The notes below the pieces were generated by a model. The model was not told where the DNA came from and made no database searches. It saw only the letters and a program-made list of their open reading frames with translations. From assembly GCA_027886185.1 (NCBI GenBank), contig WOAB01000524.1:10868001-10932000 (forward strand): a stretch of DNA of 64,000 nt, given 5' to 3'. Both the position numbers and the translations under genes were made by a program. Below are positions 1-12,070 of this stretch, one piece after another. Numbering within the stretch: position 1 is the stretch's first letter; each line of letters begins with the position of its first letter. This DNA comes from Rheum nobile (taxonomy: Eukaryota > Streptophyta > Magnoliopsida > Caryophyllales > Polygonaceae).

Positions 1-757
1 CCTCAGACCCAACATAATGCAGCAATTGATTGAACTTTGCAGCTAGTTCAGTCACCTTTAAACCCTCAGTCTCAGGGTACAAAAATTCTTTGAGCTTCTC
101 CTCTCTCAAAGCACGAGAGAAGAATTGATTAGTAAGCTTTGTTTTGAACATCGCCCAATTCAAATTTGGGTGGTCAGCTAGGCCAGTACCTTCCCACCAT
201 TCACTAGCTCCATCTTTTAGATTCAGCGAAGCTATATGCAGCTTTTCAACCTAAGTGCATATGACATTTCAGAATAGTCGCTCCATGTGAGAAAACCAAT
301 AGAAAACTTTTATCGGTTCCCCGGTTCCATCATAGCTATTGGGGTGTATTGAGTTGATCGTCTTTAGAGCTCGACTGTAATTCCCTCCATTTCCCAAAGG
401 ATGAACCAAAGGTACAATGTTATCTTGTTCCTCAAAATTAGTTGCAACTTGAGGGGCAGTAGCCACTTGAGCTTGCGGCGCTCCTTGGGTTGCCATTACC
501 TCCACAACTTGCCTCACTATTTGTCCTATGACGGTAGCATCCAGCACCATCGAGGCAGGAGGTGGATTAGGAGGAACTCCCCTCTCAGCTTGAGGGTTAA
601 CATAGTCTTGGTTGACATTGACTGGTGGTGGCGGGTTGTTATTATGAGACCCAGATCTCGTATCATCTCCTTGTTGAGCAGCACTTCTCAGTTGGATTCG
701 GGAAGCATTATTTGGACCCTCATTGGCCTCGCAGTTATTGTTTCTGGTGTTCACCAT
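1..757 (-). pseudogene. Ty3/gypsy gag polyprotein, partial (runs off left edge)
   Basis: The minus strand encodes the N-terminal and central part of a gypsy capsid polyprotein, which packages retrotransposon RNA into cytoplasmic particles. The start is at 757, with an N-terminus beginning MVNTR followed by a Pro/Asn-rich stretch (about residues 30-70). The retrotransposon-gag domain follows: an NSIHPNSYDGTGEP-type motif, then after the break a segment with EWWEGTG and NQFFSRALREEKLKEF. Two stops (TGA at 269-271 and a TAG ten nucleotides further on) interrupt it, but the reading frame is unchanged to position 1. Family comparison puts Trp and Gln codons there, so point mutation explains the break. 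It sits downstream of the PBS and LTR at 1486-8890, as expected for an element in minus orientation. Protease, RT and integrase would lie left of the window. Confidence 0.85.
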
Positions 758-1485
758 CTTTTGACGAACCTTAATGTCAATTTAGAATTTTCCAACTTGT
801 ATCATATGACAGATTAACCAATATCCATATTATAGAAAACATATAGGCCTATATTAATAATTCATATTAAATTGGCTGACCCAAGCACAACTATTTTCCA
901 AGAAGAATAATAATATGCTTTCTCTTGCGAACAATGTAGAAAGGAAAATGTCAATAACCCTTATGACATTAATTCTAAACGTACAAATATTCATATGAAT
1001 GGATCTATAGAATAGGTAACCGGATCTAAGATTGCAGAAGTTTTAAAACACACTCTTAAATATTTTAAATTACACTTTAAATTAATTCTCCACACCATTA
1101 TCATTTTATAACTCAAATTATTTATAAATTTAATGCTTTCATAATTAAACTACCAACGTTATCCTTTATAAATCCACAATCACTTTCAAAACTGTACTTT
1201 GAAATCATTAAATGAATTTAAAATTACTCGTTAAAACATTGTTACAATATAAACCATAATATATAACTAATATTAGTTCTTAGTAGTTAAACTACTAAAT
1301 TTATTATTTCTACACTATAAACCATTTAAAAATATTTCAAGTATATACTTAACAACTTAAGTGCTCAAGGCATAATTTAAAAAATAAAATGAAATAATTA
1401 ATCGTATAAATTATAAATAACATAATTTGAAAATAATCTTGAAAATTCTCAAACCTAACAATAGGCCAAGAATCTTAAAACCATT
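758..1485 (-). other. Retrotransposon leader between PBS and gag
   Basis: AT-rich stretch without an ORF between the gag start and the primer-binding site. Its position fits the untranslated leader, where packaging signals normally lie; no specific signal is recognised. Confidence 0.6.
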
Positions 1486-1497
1486 GCTCTGATGTCA
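1486..1497 (-). promoter_or_regulatory. Primer-binding site (initiator Met tRNA)
   Basis: Read on the minus strand, the 12 bases TGACATCAGAGC match 10 of 12 bases of the plant initiator-Met PBS (TGGTATCAGAGC). It lies a few bases inside the LTR edge near 1502, the normal position for priming minus-strand cDNA, and it fixes the orientation of the element. Confidence 0.75.
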
Positions 1498-3580
1498 TAA
1501 TTATAACACCCTCGACTTATGTCGGTAGTGCCACACGCAAGTGACCTCAGACTTTAAGTCCAAAGTCACCCTAGGCTTTAATCTGAACAATTTATGCGTA
1601 ACTACAATTATAAATAAGAGTAAACAACGAAAGACTTTTGAAACAAATATCAAATCTTTATTAATATTCCCCTCGTAAATTGAGGAATAAGTTTACAAAT
1701 GATATTGAATTACAGCGGAAGCCTTTAAATAAATCCTAATTACATGACTAGGCTATAATTCTTTTCCTTATTACATTAATTAGGAATTTAAATCTTATAT
1801 TCATAGAACCATAATAATTCTTCAAAACTAAACTTCAACATCAAGCCTTCTTCTCTGTCTCGTTACTTCTAGACAACTTGAGGCAAGTCGACTGATGCGC
1901 CATATGGGACGGATGACACCAGCCAACCATGCAAGGAAAAATAATGGTTGGTTAGTCTAATGAAAGACTACGCAAGAGTATTTTATGTGAGGTTCTATGT
2001 GATCATATATAGTTACTGTCATTGTCTCTCGAGTAAAAGTCGATAGACGATATATAACTAAAATACTTTCACTGAAATGAAGAATGGACAAAGGAAATAT
2101 GCACCAAGAAAATACCCGAATGAATGTAGGTATTACGGGAAGAAGATATGATTTGTTTGGGAACGTTTTAAATTACACACAACATATATGAAACTCCATT
2201 GAATAATTAGGCCCGACCAACCTCACCGCATGATGCGAATCCAGATTGGAAAGGCGGCCCGCTTAAGCTTAAGCACGAGTGGTTTCCAAGTTGTACATCT
2301 CGCTCGAAGTTTATTAATTATGTTCTCGCAACATTTATCTTATTTAATTTCACCACACCATAATTATTCTTAAAGCTTTTAACATAATCTCGAATGAAAC
2401 GAGAACAACACATGGCGACATTACGTCCAACCCAATTGCACTAACATTGTGCTTAAACACCTCTTATCCTTAACGGGTGGAAAGAAGCAATGGTCATGAC
2501 CTTAAAACTATTAGGGAATTATTCCGACTAATACCGACTTATAAAGATATCAGTATGCCTCGCAAGGCCATAACATCACTGGCACACACGACTATTAAAG
2601 TCCATACTTAATGACTATAAAGTCCACACATTACAAACAAAGTCCACACACAATACTGTCATTACGACGATAACAACAATAATCATATATAACTATATAT
2701 ATCAATAATAACTATCATCCTAGATATAAAATTATTTAAAGCACACAACTGACACAAGTGTTCTCAAACATTAATTAGGTTTTAGAAATTGCTCAATTAA
2801 TTGACAATTAACTTTACTATTAATTGTCGGTCAAAAGAATAACTGAGGTGACAAGAGTGAACCTCCACTTGCCTTGAATCACGGAGAGATGAACGGTATC
2901 ACGGGAATGACTGCTTCCGAGTAGCAAAGTGAATTCGTGCTTTATTTCCGTTCCAGAGGCAAATCCGAGACGTAACCCAAATTACACAACAATAAATTAT
3001 AAATAGAGAATTTATTCAATTTTGAATTTTGAAGGGTATATGTCTTAACTTTAAATTGAATTTATTTAACTCCAAATAATTCAATTTTTAATTCTTATCG
3101 GTAAAATGATTATTTATATGATTAAAAATCAATTAGTCGTATATTCTAAATAATCTTATCATAAATAAATTAATCTCATAATTTATTTATTAGTCTAAAA
3201 ATTCCAACTCAAAAATATTATCTAAATGAAAAGTTATAATTTTAACCATTCATAATAAAAGATAATACCAAAAATAATTATAAGAAATCTAATTTTAATA
3301 TTTATAAAATCAAATTAATCTCATCTAATTATTCAGTAGTCTATATTAAATTAAGTAACCTAGATTTTGTAATAACCCCTAAAAGTCCCAACTGTCGTTT
3401 TGTAAGCAAGACGTGTTGGGCAATTTCTGTAACCTCTATAAGAATCATTTGAACGTAATAATATACGTTTAATACAATTTTGGGTCTTAAAGTATTTGGG
3501 GAGTACTAAAAATAATAAGTTTAAGCATGACCTCGAGCAAGAACCGCGACCAAGGACCCAGAAGCGTGAGCGCGGCAATG

Positions 3581-4050
3581 CCGCGACCGCGGTTTCGAAA
3601 CCGCGATCGCGGTTCTGAAACCGCGATCGCGGGCTTCTCGGATCGTCGTCTTCCTCGAGTTTCCAGAAGGCCTACATCTGGCTTTCTCCTCGTGCTCCTA
3701 ACGTCGGGGATGTGAATCGATTGGAGTGCCGAGCTGGGGTAAACTCCCTCTCCCCTGAGCCTATAAAAGGAGCTCGGTGTGGCTCTTCTCCATCATCCAT
3801 CTGCTTCCATCTCTCTCTCCCGTTTAAATTCGTTGGAGTTGGTGTTCGTCGCTGGAGTTTTAGTAGTCGTCGGAGGAAGTCGTTGGCAGCCTTGTAAAGC
3901 CTTAGAGTGGTGGTGATACGCGGTGGTGGAGAACAAGCCTCGTCGTCGTCGCCGGTAAGGCTTCGAAGCCGCCTAACCTCGCGTCGGGATGGAGATCCGC
4001 GACCGCGGCTCCATCCACCGCGATCGCGGCCATGGTAACCACGACCGCGG
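3581..4050. repeat. Palindromic CCGCGAYCGCGG motifs flanking the LTR core promoter
   Basis: The 12-base palindrome-like motif CCGCGATCGCGG or CCGCGACCGCGG occurs at 3581-3592, 3601-3612, 3621-3632, 3997-4008 and 4018-4029, with a degenerate copy at 4041-4050. The two clusters bracket the TATA box at 3761 and stand out as GC islands in AT-rich DNA. A role as transcription-factor sites is inference. Confidence 0.8.
3761..3770 (+). promoter_or_regulatory. TATA box of the plus-strand LTR
   Basis: CTATAAAAGG in a local GC-rich context. Similar sites occur on the minus strand in the neighbouring minus-oriented LTRs, which supports this as the U3 core promoter. Confidence 0.6.
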
Positions 4051-5374
4051 CTCAGGCCTTTTTCCCTTCGTTTCATTTCGTAGCTTTGTTTCGTATCTTC
4101 GTTTCGTATCGTATCTAACTTAGGGTTCCATTTTATGACTCATCGTCGTCATAGGAATCCGTACTCAGATTCAAGTTCCAGATCTCAAACCCGATCTCTT
4201 CGTTCGTCTAAACTAAAGGCAAGTGGCGGTTCGCTCTTGCTCATTATTTCATGTTTCCCCTTGATTATCAATTATTTGATTGTTAATTAAGATGGAATAA
4301 AATTATTGTTTTAAGTTTGGGAACAGATTTGATAAAACAATGTGTTTAAATATGAATCTATAATAGGTTGTATATATTGCTAGAAACAACGCTATTATAT
4401 AGTTCTTCATGATATTACCGTAATGAATTTTGGTGTGGATTTATGTGTGAACTCATGTGTAGTTAGAACGAGTATTCGTAGGAACGCTATGTACCTTGTG
4501 AGGTCTAGTCGTTTCTTTATAACTAGTATTAGGAGGATTTGCCGTAGTACTTATGGTCATGACCGTACCCTTATTCAGGGTAGGTGCACTCAGCTGGTGC
4601 CAACAATCGGGATTCATTCCCAAAATATCTCTCGTATCGAGATGATATGAACTAAAAGCTGTAATGTGAATGTATGTTTTGGAATTAAATAAGATAAGTG
4701 ATGTTACGCACATAAATAATATACCCTCGGGCGAGGAGTACAACGTGAAAACCGCCCGGACTCTTGTTAGAGTAAGTCTTCTTTCCAATATGGATTCGCA
4801 TTGCGCGATGAGGTTGGTCGTGGACCCAAATAATCAAGGTCGTGTTTTATACTTGTGTGCAAACGTAACGTTCCCAAACAATTGTCAACGTTTCCCATAA
4901 GACTCAATTTCTTTGGAGTCTTATCTTCATACGTTTCCCATAAGACTCACTTCCTTTGGAGTCTTCTCTTGATCATGCCTTTACTCGTGTTTCCGTTGAA
5001 GTGTTGAAGTTCACTATCGTTTATCGGCTATTATTCGAGAAGCGATGGTTGTAACTTGATATGACTACTTAGAACCTTTTTATTTGTACCCTTGCATAGT
5101 CTTTCATTAGACTAACCAACCGGTTTTTGTTCCTTGTATGGTTGGCTAGTGTCATCCGTCTCATACGGCACATCAGGTAAACTCCCTCATCCGTGAAGGC
5201 CAGATCTCGACTTTGAAGGCAGTTGACGTTTTAAGTGGATTCCCTAAGGTTGAAGATCCTAGGCGTGAGATCGCTCAGTTCAAACCCCTTTATGGCGTTT
5301 ATTTATTTCAAAGACTTCCGCTGTAATAAACATTTCTGTATTTGGTTTTGTTATCAGTTGTAAACCAAGACTTC

Positions 5375-5406
5375 CGCAATTGCCACCAGGGGTGGTGGCA
5401 ATTGCG
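5375..5406. repeat. Perfect 13-bp inverted repeat
   Basis: CGCAATTGCCACC at 5375-5387 is followed, after six bases, by its exact reverse complement at 5394-5406. The stem lies near the 3' end of the plus-strand LTR, 27 bp before the inner LTR insertion. Confidence 0.85.
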
Positions 5407-6317
5407 ACAACGGAGCACGGTGGTGGTCGAATCTGTAACACCCCTAAATTTTAACCCATTTGGAAATGTATTACCGCCAGTGACCTCGGTTTCCACACCG
5501 AAGCCACCCCAGGCTTTACCATTGAAACACAATTCATAAAGAACAATTATGATACAAAATTACCATAACTTTCATTTAAAACATAGTCGCGGAATTTCAA
5601 CACAATTCCAAATGCGACAAAATACAGAGTTATTACAATACAGCGGAAGACTTAAAATAATTTACAAGAGTATTGACTTCAGTAGTCAACGCCCAAAGAT
5701 CGTAGCCTGATTAAAACATTTTCAAATACCGTTCATGTTCATAGTCGATCTAGCCTTCATGGGTCCTCGACTCATCTGATGTGCCGAATCGAACGGATGA
5801 CACCAGCCAACCATGCAGAGAACAATTACGGTTGGTTAGTCTAATGAAAGACTATGCAAGGGTACAAAGCATAGTGGTTCGAAGTAGTCGTATTAGGTTA
5901 GACTCATCGTTTCTCGAATTAAAACCGATGACGATAGTCAACCACCATGCTCCTACTGGAATATATCAAGCAGTATGATCAAGAGAAGATTCTGGAAGAC
6001 CGAGTCTTACAGCAATCAACCCAAAAGAAGACTCCAATGAAAGTGAGTCTTAACAGAAATATGACAAATGTTGGGGAACATTAATAATTTCATACAAGCG
6101 TTCAAAAACGACTTGATGTTTCGGTTCACGACCAACCTCACCGCTTAGGGCGAATCCAGATTGGAAAGAGAACGTACTCTGATCAAAGTCAAGACGAGCT
6201 TTCCTAGCTGCACTATTTCCTAGATGTACTACTCGCCTGAGGATATATTTAATTATGTGCGACAACGACACTTATCTCATTTTATTCCAAAACGATCATC
6301 ACGTTATAAGCTTTTAA

Positions 6318-6383
6318 ATCTCCTCACAAGAGATATCGAATCTCCTCACAAGAGATATCAGATCTCCTCACAAGAGATATCAG
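6318..6383. repeat. 22-bp tandem repeat, three copies
   Basis: Three head-to-tail copies of a 22-bp unit containing CTCCTCACAAGAGATATC, inside the inner solo LTR. Each unit contains a small inverted repeat (ATCTC...GAGAT). Confidence 0.9.
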
Positions 6384-7714
6384 AGGGAATAAATCCCGAA
6401 AGATTTGGCACTAGCGAAGTGCACCAACCCTGTGTAAGGGCATGGTCATGACCAGAGAGAGTACTGGGGAAAAATCCACCAAGTACTAGTTATAAAGAAA
6501 CAGCTAAACCCCCACAAGGTACATAGCGTTCCTACGAATACTCGTTCTAACTAAACAGTTACGAACGCAGTAATAATTCACATCAACGTTAAGAATACTT
6601 GTGCTAACTAAATAGTTAACGCACAGTAAAAATCACATCAAAGCCATTAAGGCCAATAACAGATATAATAGCGTTGTTCTAGCAGATATACAACCTATTA
6701 TAATATCTTTTAAAATCACAAACAGTTATCAAAACTGTTCCCAACGAAAACAGTAAATCATCCCAAATTAATTAACAACTAAACAATTGATAATTAATTG
6801 AAATATGGAATGATGAGCAAGAGCGAACCGCCACTTGCCTAGAATAGATTCGGCGATGAATCTAGACGAGACGACTACCGAAAATATCCTTTCCAAGGAT
6901 ATGGCTTAAGCTTCAGATAACTCCAACTGATTACGAGTCCATACGTGATTCAGCAGATCACGTTCTAACTGACAAATTAATTATCTATCAATTAATTTGA
7001 CTGGACGAATTTAAGGAATTAAATTTAATAAATTTTTATGATTATAAATCATAAAAATATTTATTAAATTTTCCTATAGAAAAATACGGATGAAAGGGAA
7101 TCGAAATTATACCGCTCGTATAATTTCGGGTTAAATCTGGACCGAAAGGGTTTTGGGCTAATCGGCCCAACAACAACACAATTCAACAAGGGGGGGCCCA
7201 CTCTACTGTTCATCATCTTCCATCTCCAATCTACGTAACAACAGAAGCAGAGCAACAACAGAGCACAGCAACAACAGGGGATCGGCGGCAACGCAGCTCG
7301 GCGCTGGGCTTCGCCGGAGGAGCTTCGCCGTCTCGTCGCCGGGAAGAAGCGGCAGCAACCAGCAAACAGTAGCAACAACGGGCAGCAGCTCATCGGCGAT
7401 CTCAGTCACCACACGACCACAGCGGCCACGAACTGCACCCACACCAGCTCCGCGCAGCTCGACCACAACAACACCAGCAGACCCGCAACCAACACCGCTC
7501 GGCACCAGCAGCACCAGCCCGGAACAGGGGAGGGGCAGAGGAGCTCACCGAGAGGGATGACGAACCACTGAACTGCACAGGAGGCGGAGCAGGGGATGGC
7601 ATGGGTCTTCGATGCCGGCGGGAAGAGGACCGAGAGGGGAGCCGGGAGAGAGAGCTCAAAGAGAGGAGATGGGAGAAATGAGGTTTGGTGCCCATCATCC
7701 CCTTCAGATCGGCT

Positions 7715-7725
7715 CCATATATAGT
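7715..7725 (-). promoter_or_regulatory. TATA box of inner solo LTR
   Basis: Minus strand reads CTATATATGG about 340 bp from the LTR's 5' edge at 8054, matching the orientation given by the LTR ends. Confidence 0.45.
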
Positions 7726-8939
7726 TGAAGGAGAGGCAGCTTGCTGTCAAAAGAATTGACATCTGCGCAGACAATTTTACACCGCGGGGAGTATCGTGGC
7801 AGGAGGGGGAAAATTTGTGGCAGTGCCATGGGAAATGGTATGGGTTTTAAACCCCGGAAATTATATGTTTGTATTCAAACAAATATTATAAGTCCCGAAA
7901 ATACATTGATTGTATTTTATACCACTCAGGAAATTATTTCGGATATCATGGATGTTACGGAAAATCCAAACTCCACTGAAAGCGAAATAATTAATTTGAA
8001 CGAAGGTTGGGAAAATTACCCAAATATCCTTACTAAAAATTATGGGGTATTACAGAATTGCTTCGATGTACAGCCGCTGCCGAGAACTAGGGTTCGTGAG
8101 CTTCTAGGATGAAATTGGGTGATGAAACCTCAATGATTGAAGCCATATAAAATCTCAAAGGAAACGATATCACATTGGCCTCGATTCTGCCAAGTTTTCA
8201 AAACACGTTTTCGGTTGCCACACTTGCCTTTTATAAAGAAATTCAATCTTGTCTTTGGTTTACTCCTTCCAATTCTTCCGAGATCTTGTGCGTTTCAATT
8301 AGTCCTACAAAGCCCATGGGTTGATTGGGCAAAAAGAGGCAAAAACAAGCCCAGTTCCGCCATTGAAGAGGGAGCTCCAAGCTCGTGGACATGGTGGTTG
8401 TTGGCTGGAGGAAGAAGCCTCTTTTGGCTTATTTACACACGCCCCCCATATTTGGCTTATTTGCACATTTTTGCCAAACTTTCTAAAGTTGTGGCAAAAG
8501 CGCCCTTATTTTACTTTTCAAAAATTCTAAAAAATTACCCAAACTTATTTATTTTATAAATCTAAGTTTCTAAAATTATTTTAACCCAAAATTAATATTT
8601 AGAAAAAGTAACTTAGGTTAAAATAATTCTTAAATTACCTTAAGTTACCCTTTATTATTATATTTAAAATTCTAAACTACATTTATTGTTATACTTATTT
8701 ATTTATTTCTTCACCAAACCATTATATCCCATTTGATAATTTGTATAAAATTATGTTAACCTAACTTTTGATCTTAAGCTAACGAAAATTTAAATTACTC
8801 CTCAAAAAGAAATCAATTAAATTCATAACGTGTATTTCTTTGTTATCAAAATAATATTTTACCCTTCTAATTTATGTGGGATATTAGACATGGAATGTAA
8901 ATTATTTGTACTTTTAGATCCATGGATAAATGAAAATGC

Positions 8940-11900
8940 TGTAACACCCCCGACTTACGTCGGTAGTGCCACACGCTAGTGGCCTCAGACTTTAATGTCC
9001 AAAGCCACCAACGCTTTAATCGGAACAATTATGCTTAAATAAATAAATAAATATTATATAATAAAAGAGTAAATAGCGAAAGACTTGTATAAAGAAAACT
9101 TAATCTTTTATTAAAATTTCTCTCGTAAATTGAGAAGGATAGTTTACAAATTATATTGAAATTACAACAGAAGGCTTTAAATAAATCCTAATTACATGAC
9201 TAGGATATAACAATTTCACCTATTACATTAATTAAAAAAGTAAATCTTATATTCAAACAACTTTGAAAATTCTCTAAACTTCAACTGCAAGCCTTCATCT
9301 TTGATTTGTTACTTCAAGATGTCTAAGACCAACCACTGATGTACCGTATAGAACGGATGACACCAGCCAACCATGCAAGGGAAGAGAAATGTTGTTCAGT
9401 CTAATGAAAGACTACGCAAGGGTGCAAACAGAATGGTTCTAGTGATTGTATCGAGTTACTATCGTTGTCTCTCGAATAATAGTCGGTAGACGATACACAA
9501 CTCGGATACTCTCACTGAAACGATAGAAAGAGATATGCGCCAAGAGAAGACTCCAAAGGAATTGAGTCTTATGGGAATTAAATGAATTTGTTTGGGAACA
9601 TTATATTTATCACACAAAGTTTTGAAAACGCCTCATTGAATATTTGGGTCCTCGACCAACCTCACCACATTATGCGATTCCAGTGGAAAGGGACTTACTT
9701 TAAAGAAGAGACCGGGCGGGTTCCATGTTGTACTTCTCGCCCGAGGGTATATTAATTATGTGAAAAACGACACTTATCTTATTTGATTCCAAAACGTGCA
9801 TTTATGTTAAAGCTTTTAATCCACACCAATCTCGCAATGAGATATAATGCATGGGACGAATCCCGAATTTCGGCACTAGCTAAGTGCACCACCACTTATA
9901 TACAATAAGGGTAGGTCATGACCAAAAGTATTAGGGCAATAATCCTCCTAATACCAAGTTATACAGAAATAGCTAAACCTCGCAAGGTATGTAGCGTTCC
10001 TACAAATACTCGTGCTAACTAACATATAAGTCCATACCAAATGCACAACAAATCCACACCGAAGTAACACCTTATAATAATAATAATAATATATATGATG
10101 GTCATTGCTAGCAAATATACAACCTAATAATAAGGTTCATTTACACACCAATTTAACACACAAGTTCCCAAACGAAAATTAAGAATATTTATCCCAACTT
10201 AATAGCACAATCGATTCATTGTCAATTAAGATGAATATGGAATAAATTTCAAGAGCGAATCGCCACTTGCCTTGAATCACGAAGAAGGTCGAACGACGTA
10301 ACGCGAGCGGTTGCTTTCGGCTAGCAATTAACTTCCTGTTTTAATCATGTTCCAAAAGCAATTCTGAGACGTACCCAAATCACACATAATAAATAAATTA
10401 TAATTAGATAATTTATTCAATATCGAAATTTGAAGGATACAATGTCTCTCGGTTTCTAATTGAATTTATTTAACTCTTAAATAAATCAATTTCAAGGCTT
10501 TTCGATAAAACGATTATTTATACAATCCTAAAAATTAATTAGTCGTATATTCTAAATACTCATATCATAAATAGATTGATCCAATAATTTATTTATAACC
10601 CTAATAATTTCTAACTCACAATATTATCTAAATGAAGAGTTATAATTCAACCATTCATAATTTAAGATAATACCCAAAAAAATATAATTAATTTAATTTA
10701 ATATTCATAAAATTAAATTAATCCTAACATATTTTCATTAATCCAGATTAATTAAGTTAATCAAGATTAGGCAAAACAAAATAAAAAAACAAAAGAAATA
10801 CAAAACCGAAATTGGGTAAAATTTCCACCGGAAATTCGTGGTGGCACCGGCCTATTTCTGGGAAAATTTAGGCTCATCGGGGCAGCGTTGGCGTTGGGGT
10901 CAAGGGGCTTTTGAAAAGGACACACGGGCGCAACTGGTGGTGGTGACAATTGCTGCATCGGAGCTAGGTAGTGGCCGAAATTGGACAAGGAACAACCATG
11001 GCAAGATTTCAGGGTTCGTGAGATTGAGGGTGAAATTGGATGTTGAAATCTCTATGGTTGAGGCCCTATTTATAGGGGTTGGAAAGATCTCGGAAAACCG
11101 TACACAACCATATCCATATCAAATTTGGGTAAAAACGATCTCGAATCGGTCCCGATTTCATCGAAATACGATCGGCGCGTTTCGAAAAAATTTCTTGCCT
11201 TTCATGGACGAATTAGATCTTATCCGGGAATGATTCCTTCCGATTCTACAAAGATTTTACGCGTTTTGATCTCCTCTACAAGGCCCAATGGTTGATTGTT
11301 AAAATAGAGCTCGAGAATGGGCCCATTTCCGCCATTAACGAAGCTTGGGCGCGCGGACGAGAAGGCTTGGCTGGGGGGAAGACGATGAACAGTAACCTGA
11401 GTCGGGCCCCCGAGTTTTGGCTTATTTGCATTATTTTGCTCAACTTTTTAAGTTGTTGCAAAAATGCCCTTAAATAACTTTTCAAAATTTATAAAATTTA
11501 CCCAAACTTATTCAATTTATTATTCTAAGTTTATATAATTATTTTAACCCAAATTTAAGTTGAAGGAAAATTTTAAATTAGCTAGTTTTAAGCTTAAATC
11601 ACCGTTTCTTATAAACTTAACCATTTTTAACTCTTAATTAACATTTTGTTAATCTTACCTTAAATAATTAAAGTTAAATTGATAAGTTTATTTAAATTAT
11701 AATTAACATAAGGTTAATCATAATTTAGACCATTCATAGCTTAAAGAGATAACATACTTAGTGTATTTATTATTTTATCCCTTCATGGATAAACACAATA
11801 ATTCTTATAACTTTTATTATTAGATTTAAATTTTAGAACTACATTCATTGTTATACTTATTTATTTATTTATTTATTTATACACAATACTATTATAACCC

Positions 11901-12070
11901 ATTTGATAATTTGTAGTTTGTACCCAAAAATTATCATAACCCAACCTTTGAACTTAAGTTGATGAAAATTTAAATTACTCCTCTAAAAGAAATAAAATAA
12001 ATTTCATAACTTTTATTTTTATCAAAATAAAATTACCATATTATCCTTCTAATTTAAGTGGGTTATTACA
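8940..12070 (-). mobile_element. Solo LTR, about 3.1 kb, same family as the outer LTR
   Basis: Begins TGTAACACCCCCGAC at 8940 and ends GGGTTATTACA at 12070. The flanks AATGC (8935-8939) and AATGT (12071-12075) form a 5-bp target-site duplication with one mismatch. The sequence matches the LTR at 1502-3367/8073-8890 along its length. No internal domain is present. It is separated from the outer LTR's end by only 49 bp. Polyadenine-rich stretches and ORFs inside (for example near 10838 and 11292) have no recognisable protein similarity. Confidence 0.8.
11064..11077 (-). promoter_or_regulatory. TATA box of the solo LTR
   Basis: Minus strand reads CCCTATAAATAGGG, a strong plant TATA context placed about 1 kb inside the LTR's 5' edge (12070). 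Confidence 0.55.

Larger units (their letters stand above)
5434..8054 (-). mobile_element. Solo LTR (minus orientation) nested in the plus-strand LTR
   Basis: Starts TGTAACACCCC and ends GGGGTATTACA, flanked by GAATC (5429-5433) and GAATT (8055-8059), a target-site duplication with one mismatch. No PBS or gag/pol follows, so it is a solo LTR left by LTR-LTR recombination. It shares the conserved LTR block (5776-5860) with its neighbours and has a minus-strand TATA site at 7715-7725. Several ORFs of 100-140 codons here are overlapping low-complexity frames and are not genes. Confidence 0.8.
3368..8072 (+). mobile_element. Plus-strand gypsy LTR nested in the outer LTR, itself interrupted
   Basis: Begins TGTAATAACCCC at 3368, runs to 5433, then resumes after the inner solo LTR at 8060 and appears to end in TGTACA at 8072. 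Orientation is plus: it has a plus-strand TATA box at 3761, and the conserved LTR block at 5091-5176 is the reverse complement of the block found in the minus-strand LTRs around it. No flanking 5-bp duplication is visible (GATTT on the left, GCCGC on the right), consistent with a deletion at the right junction. No internal retrotransposon sequence accompanies it, so it is most likely a solo LTR. Confidence 0.6.
1502..8890 (-). mobile_element. Long gypsy LTR (5' LTR of the minus-strand element), split by nested LTRs
   Basis: The inner edge is a degenerate TGTAACACCC (here TATAACACCCTCGAC) beside the PBS; the outer edge is at 8890 (on the minus strand it starts TGTCTAATATCCC). The two segments, 1502-3367 and about 8073-8890, align in order with the solo LTR at 8940-12070, so they are one LTR interrupted by the insertion at 3368-8072. 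Relative to the solo LTR about 200 bp is missing at the right junction. A TATA-like site (minus strand) lies near 8140. LTRs of 2.7-3 kb with iMet priming suggest a chromovirus such as the Tekay clade, but the pol gene that would decide this is outside the window. Confidence 0.75.

Noticed and set aside
7064..7774. Overlapping minus-strand ORFs of 98-122 codons
   Set aside because: Several frames are open at once in a GC-rich part of the solo LTR with low-complexity Leu/Cys/Ser composition; no conserved motif.
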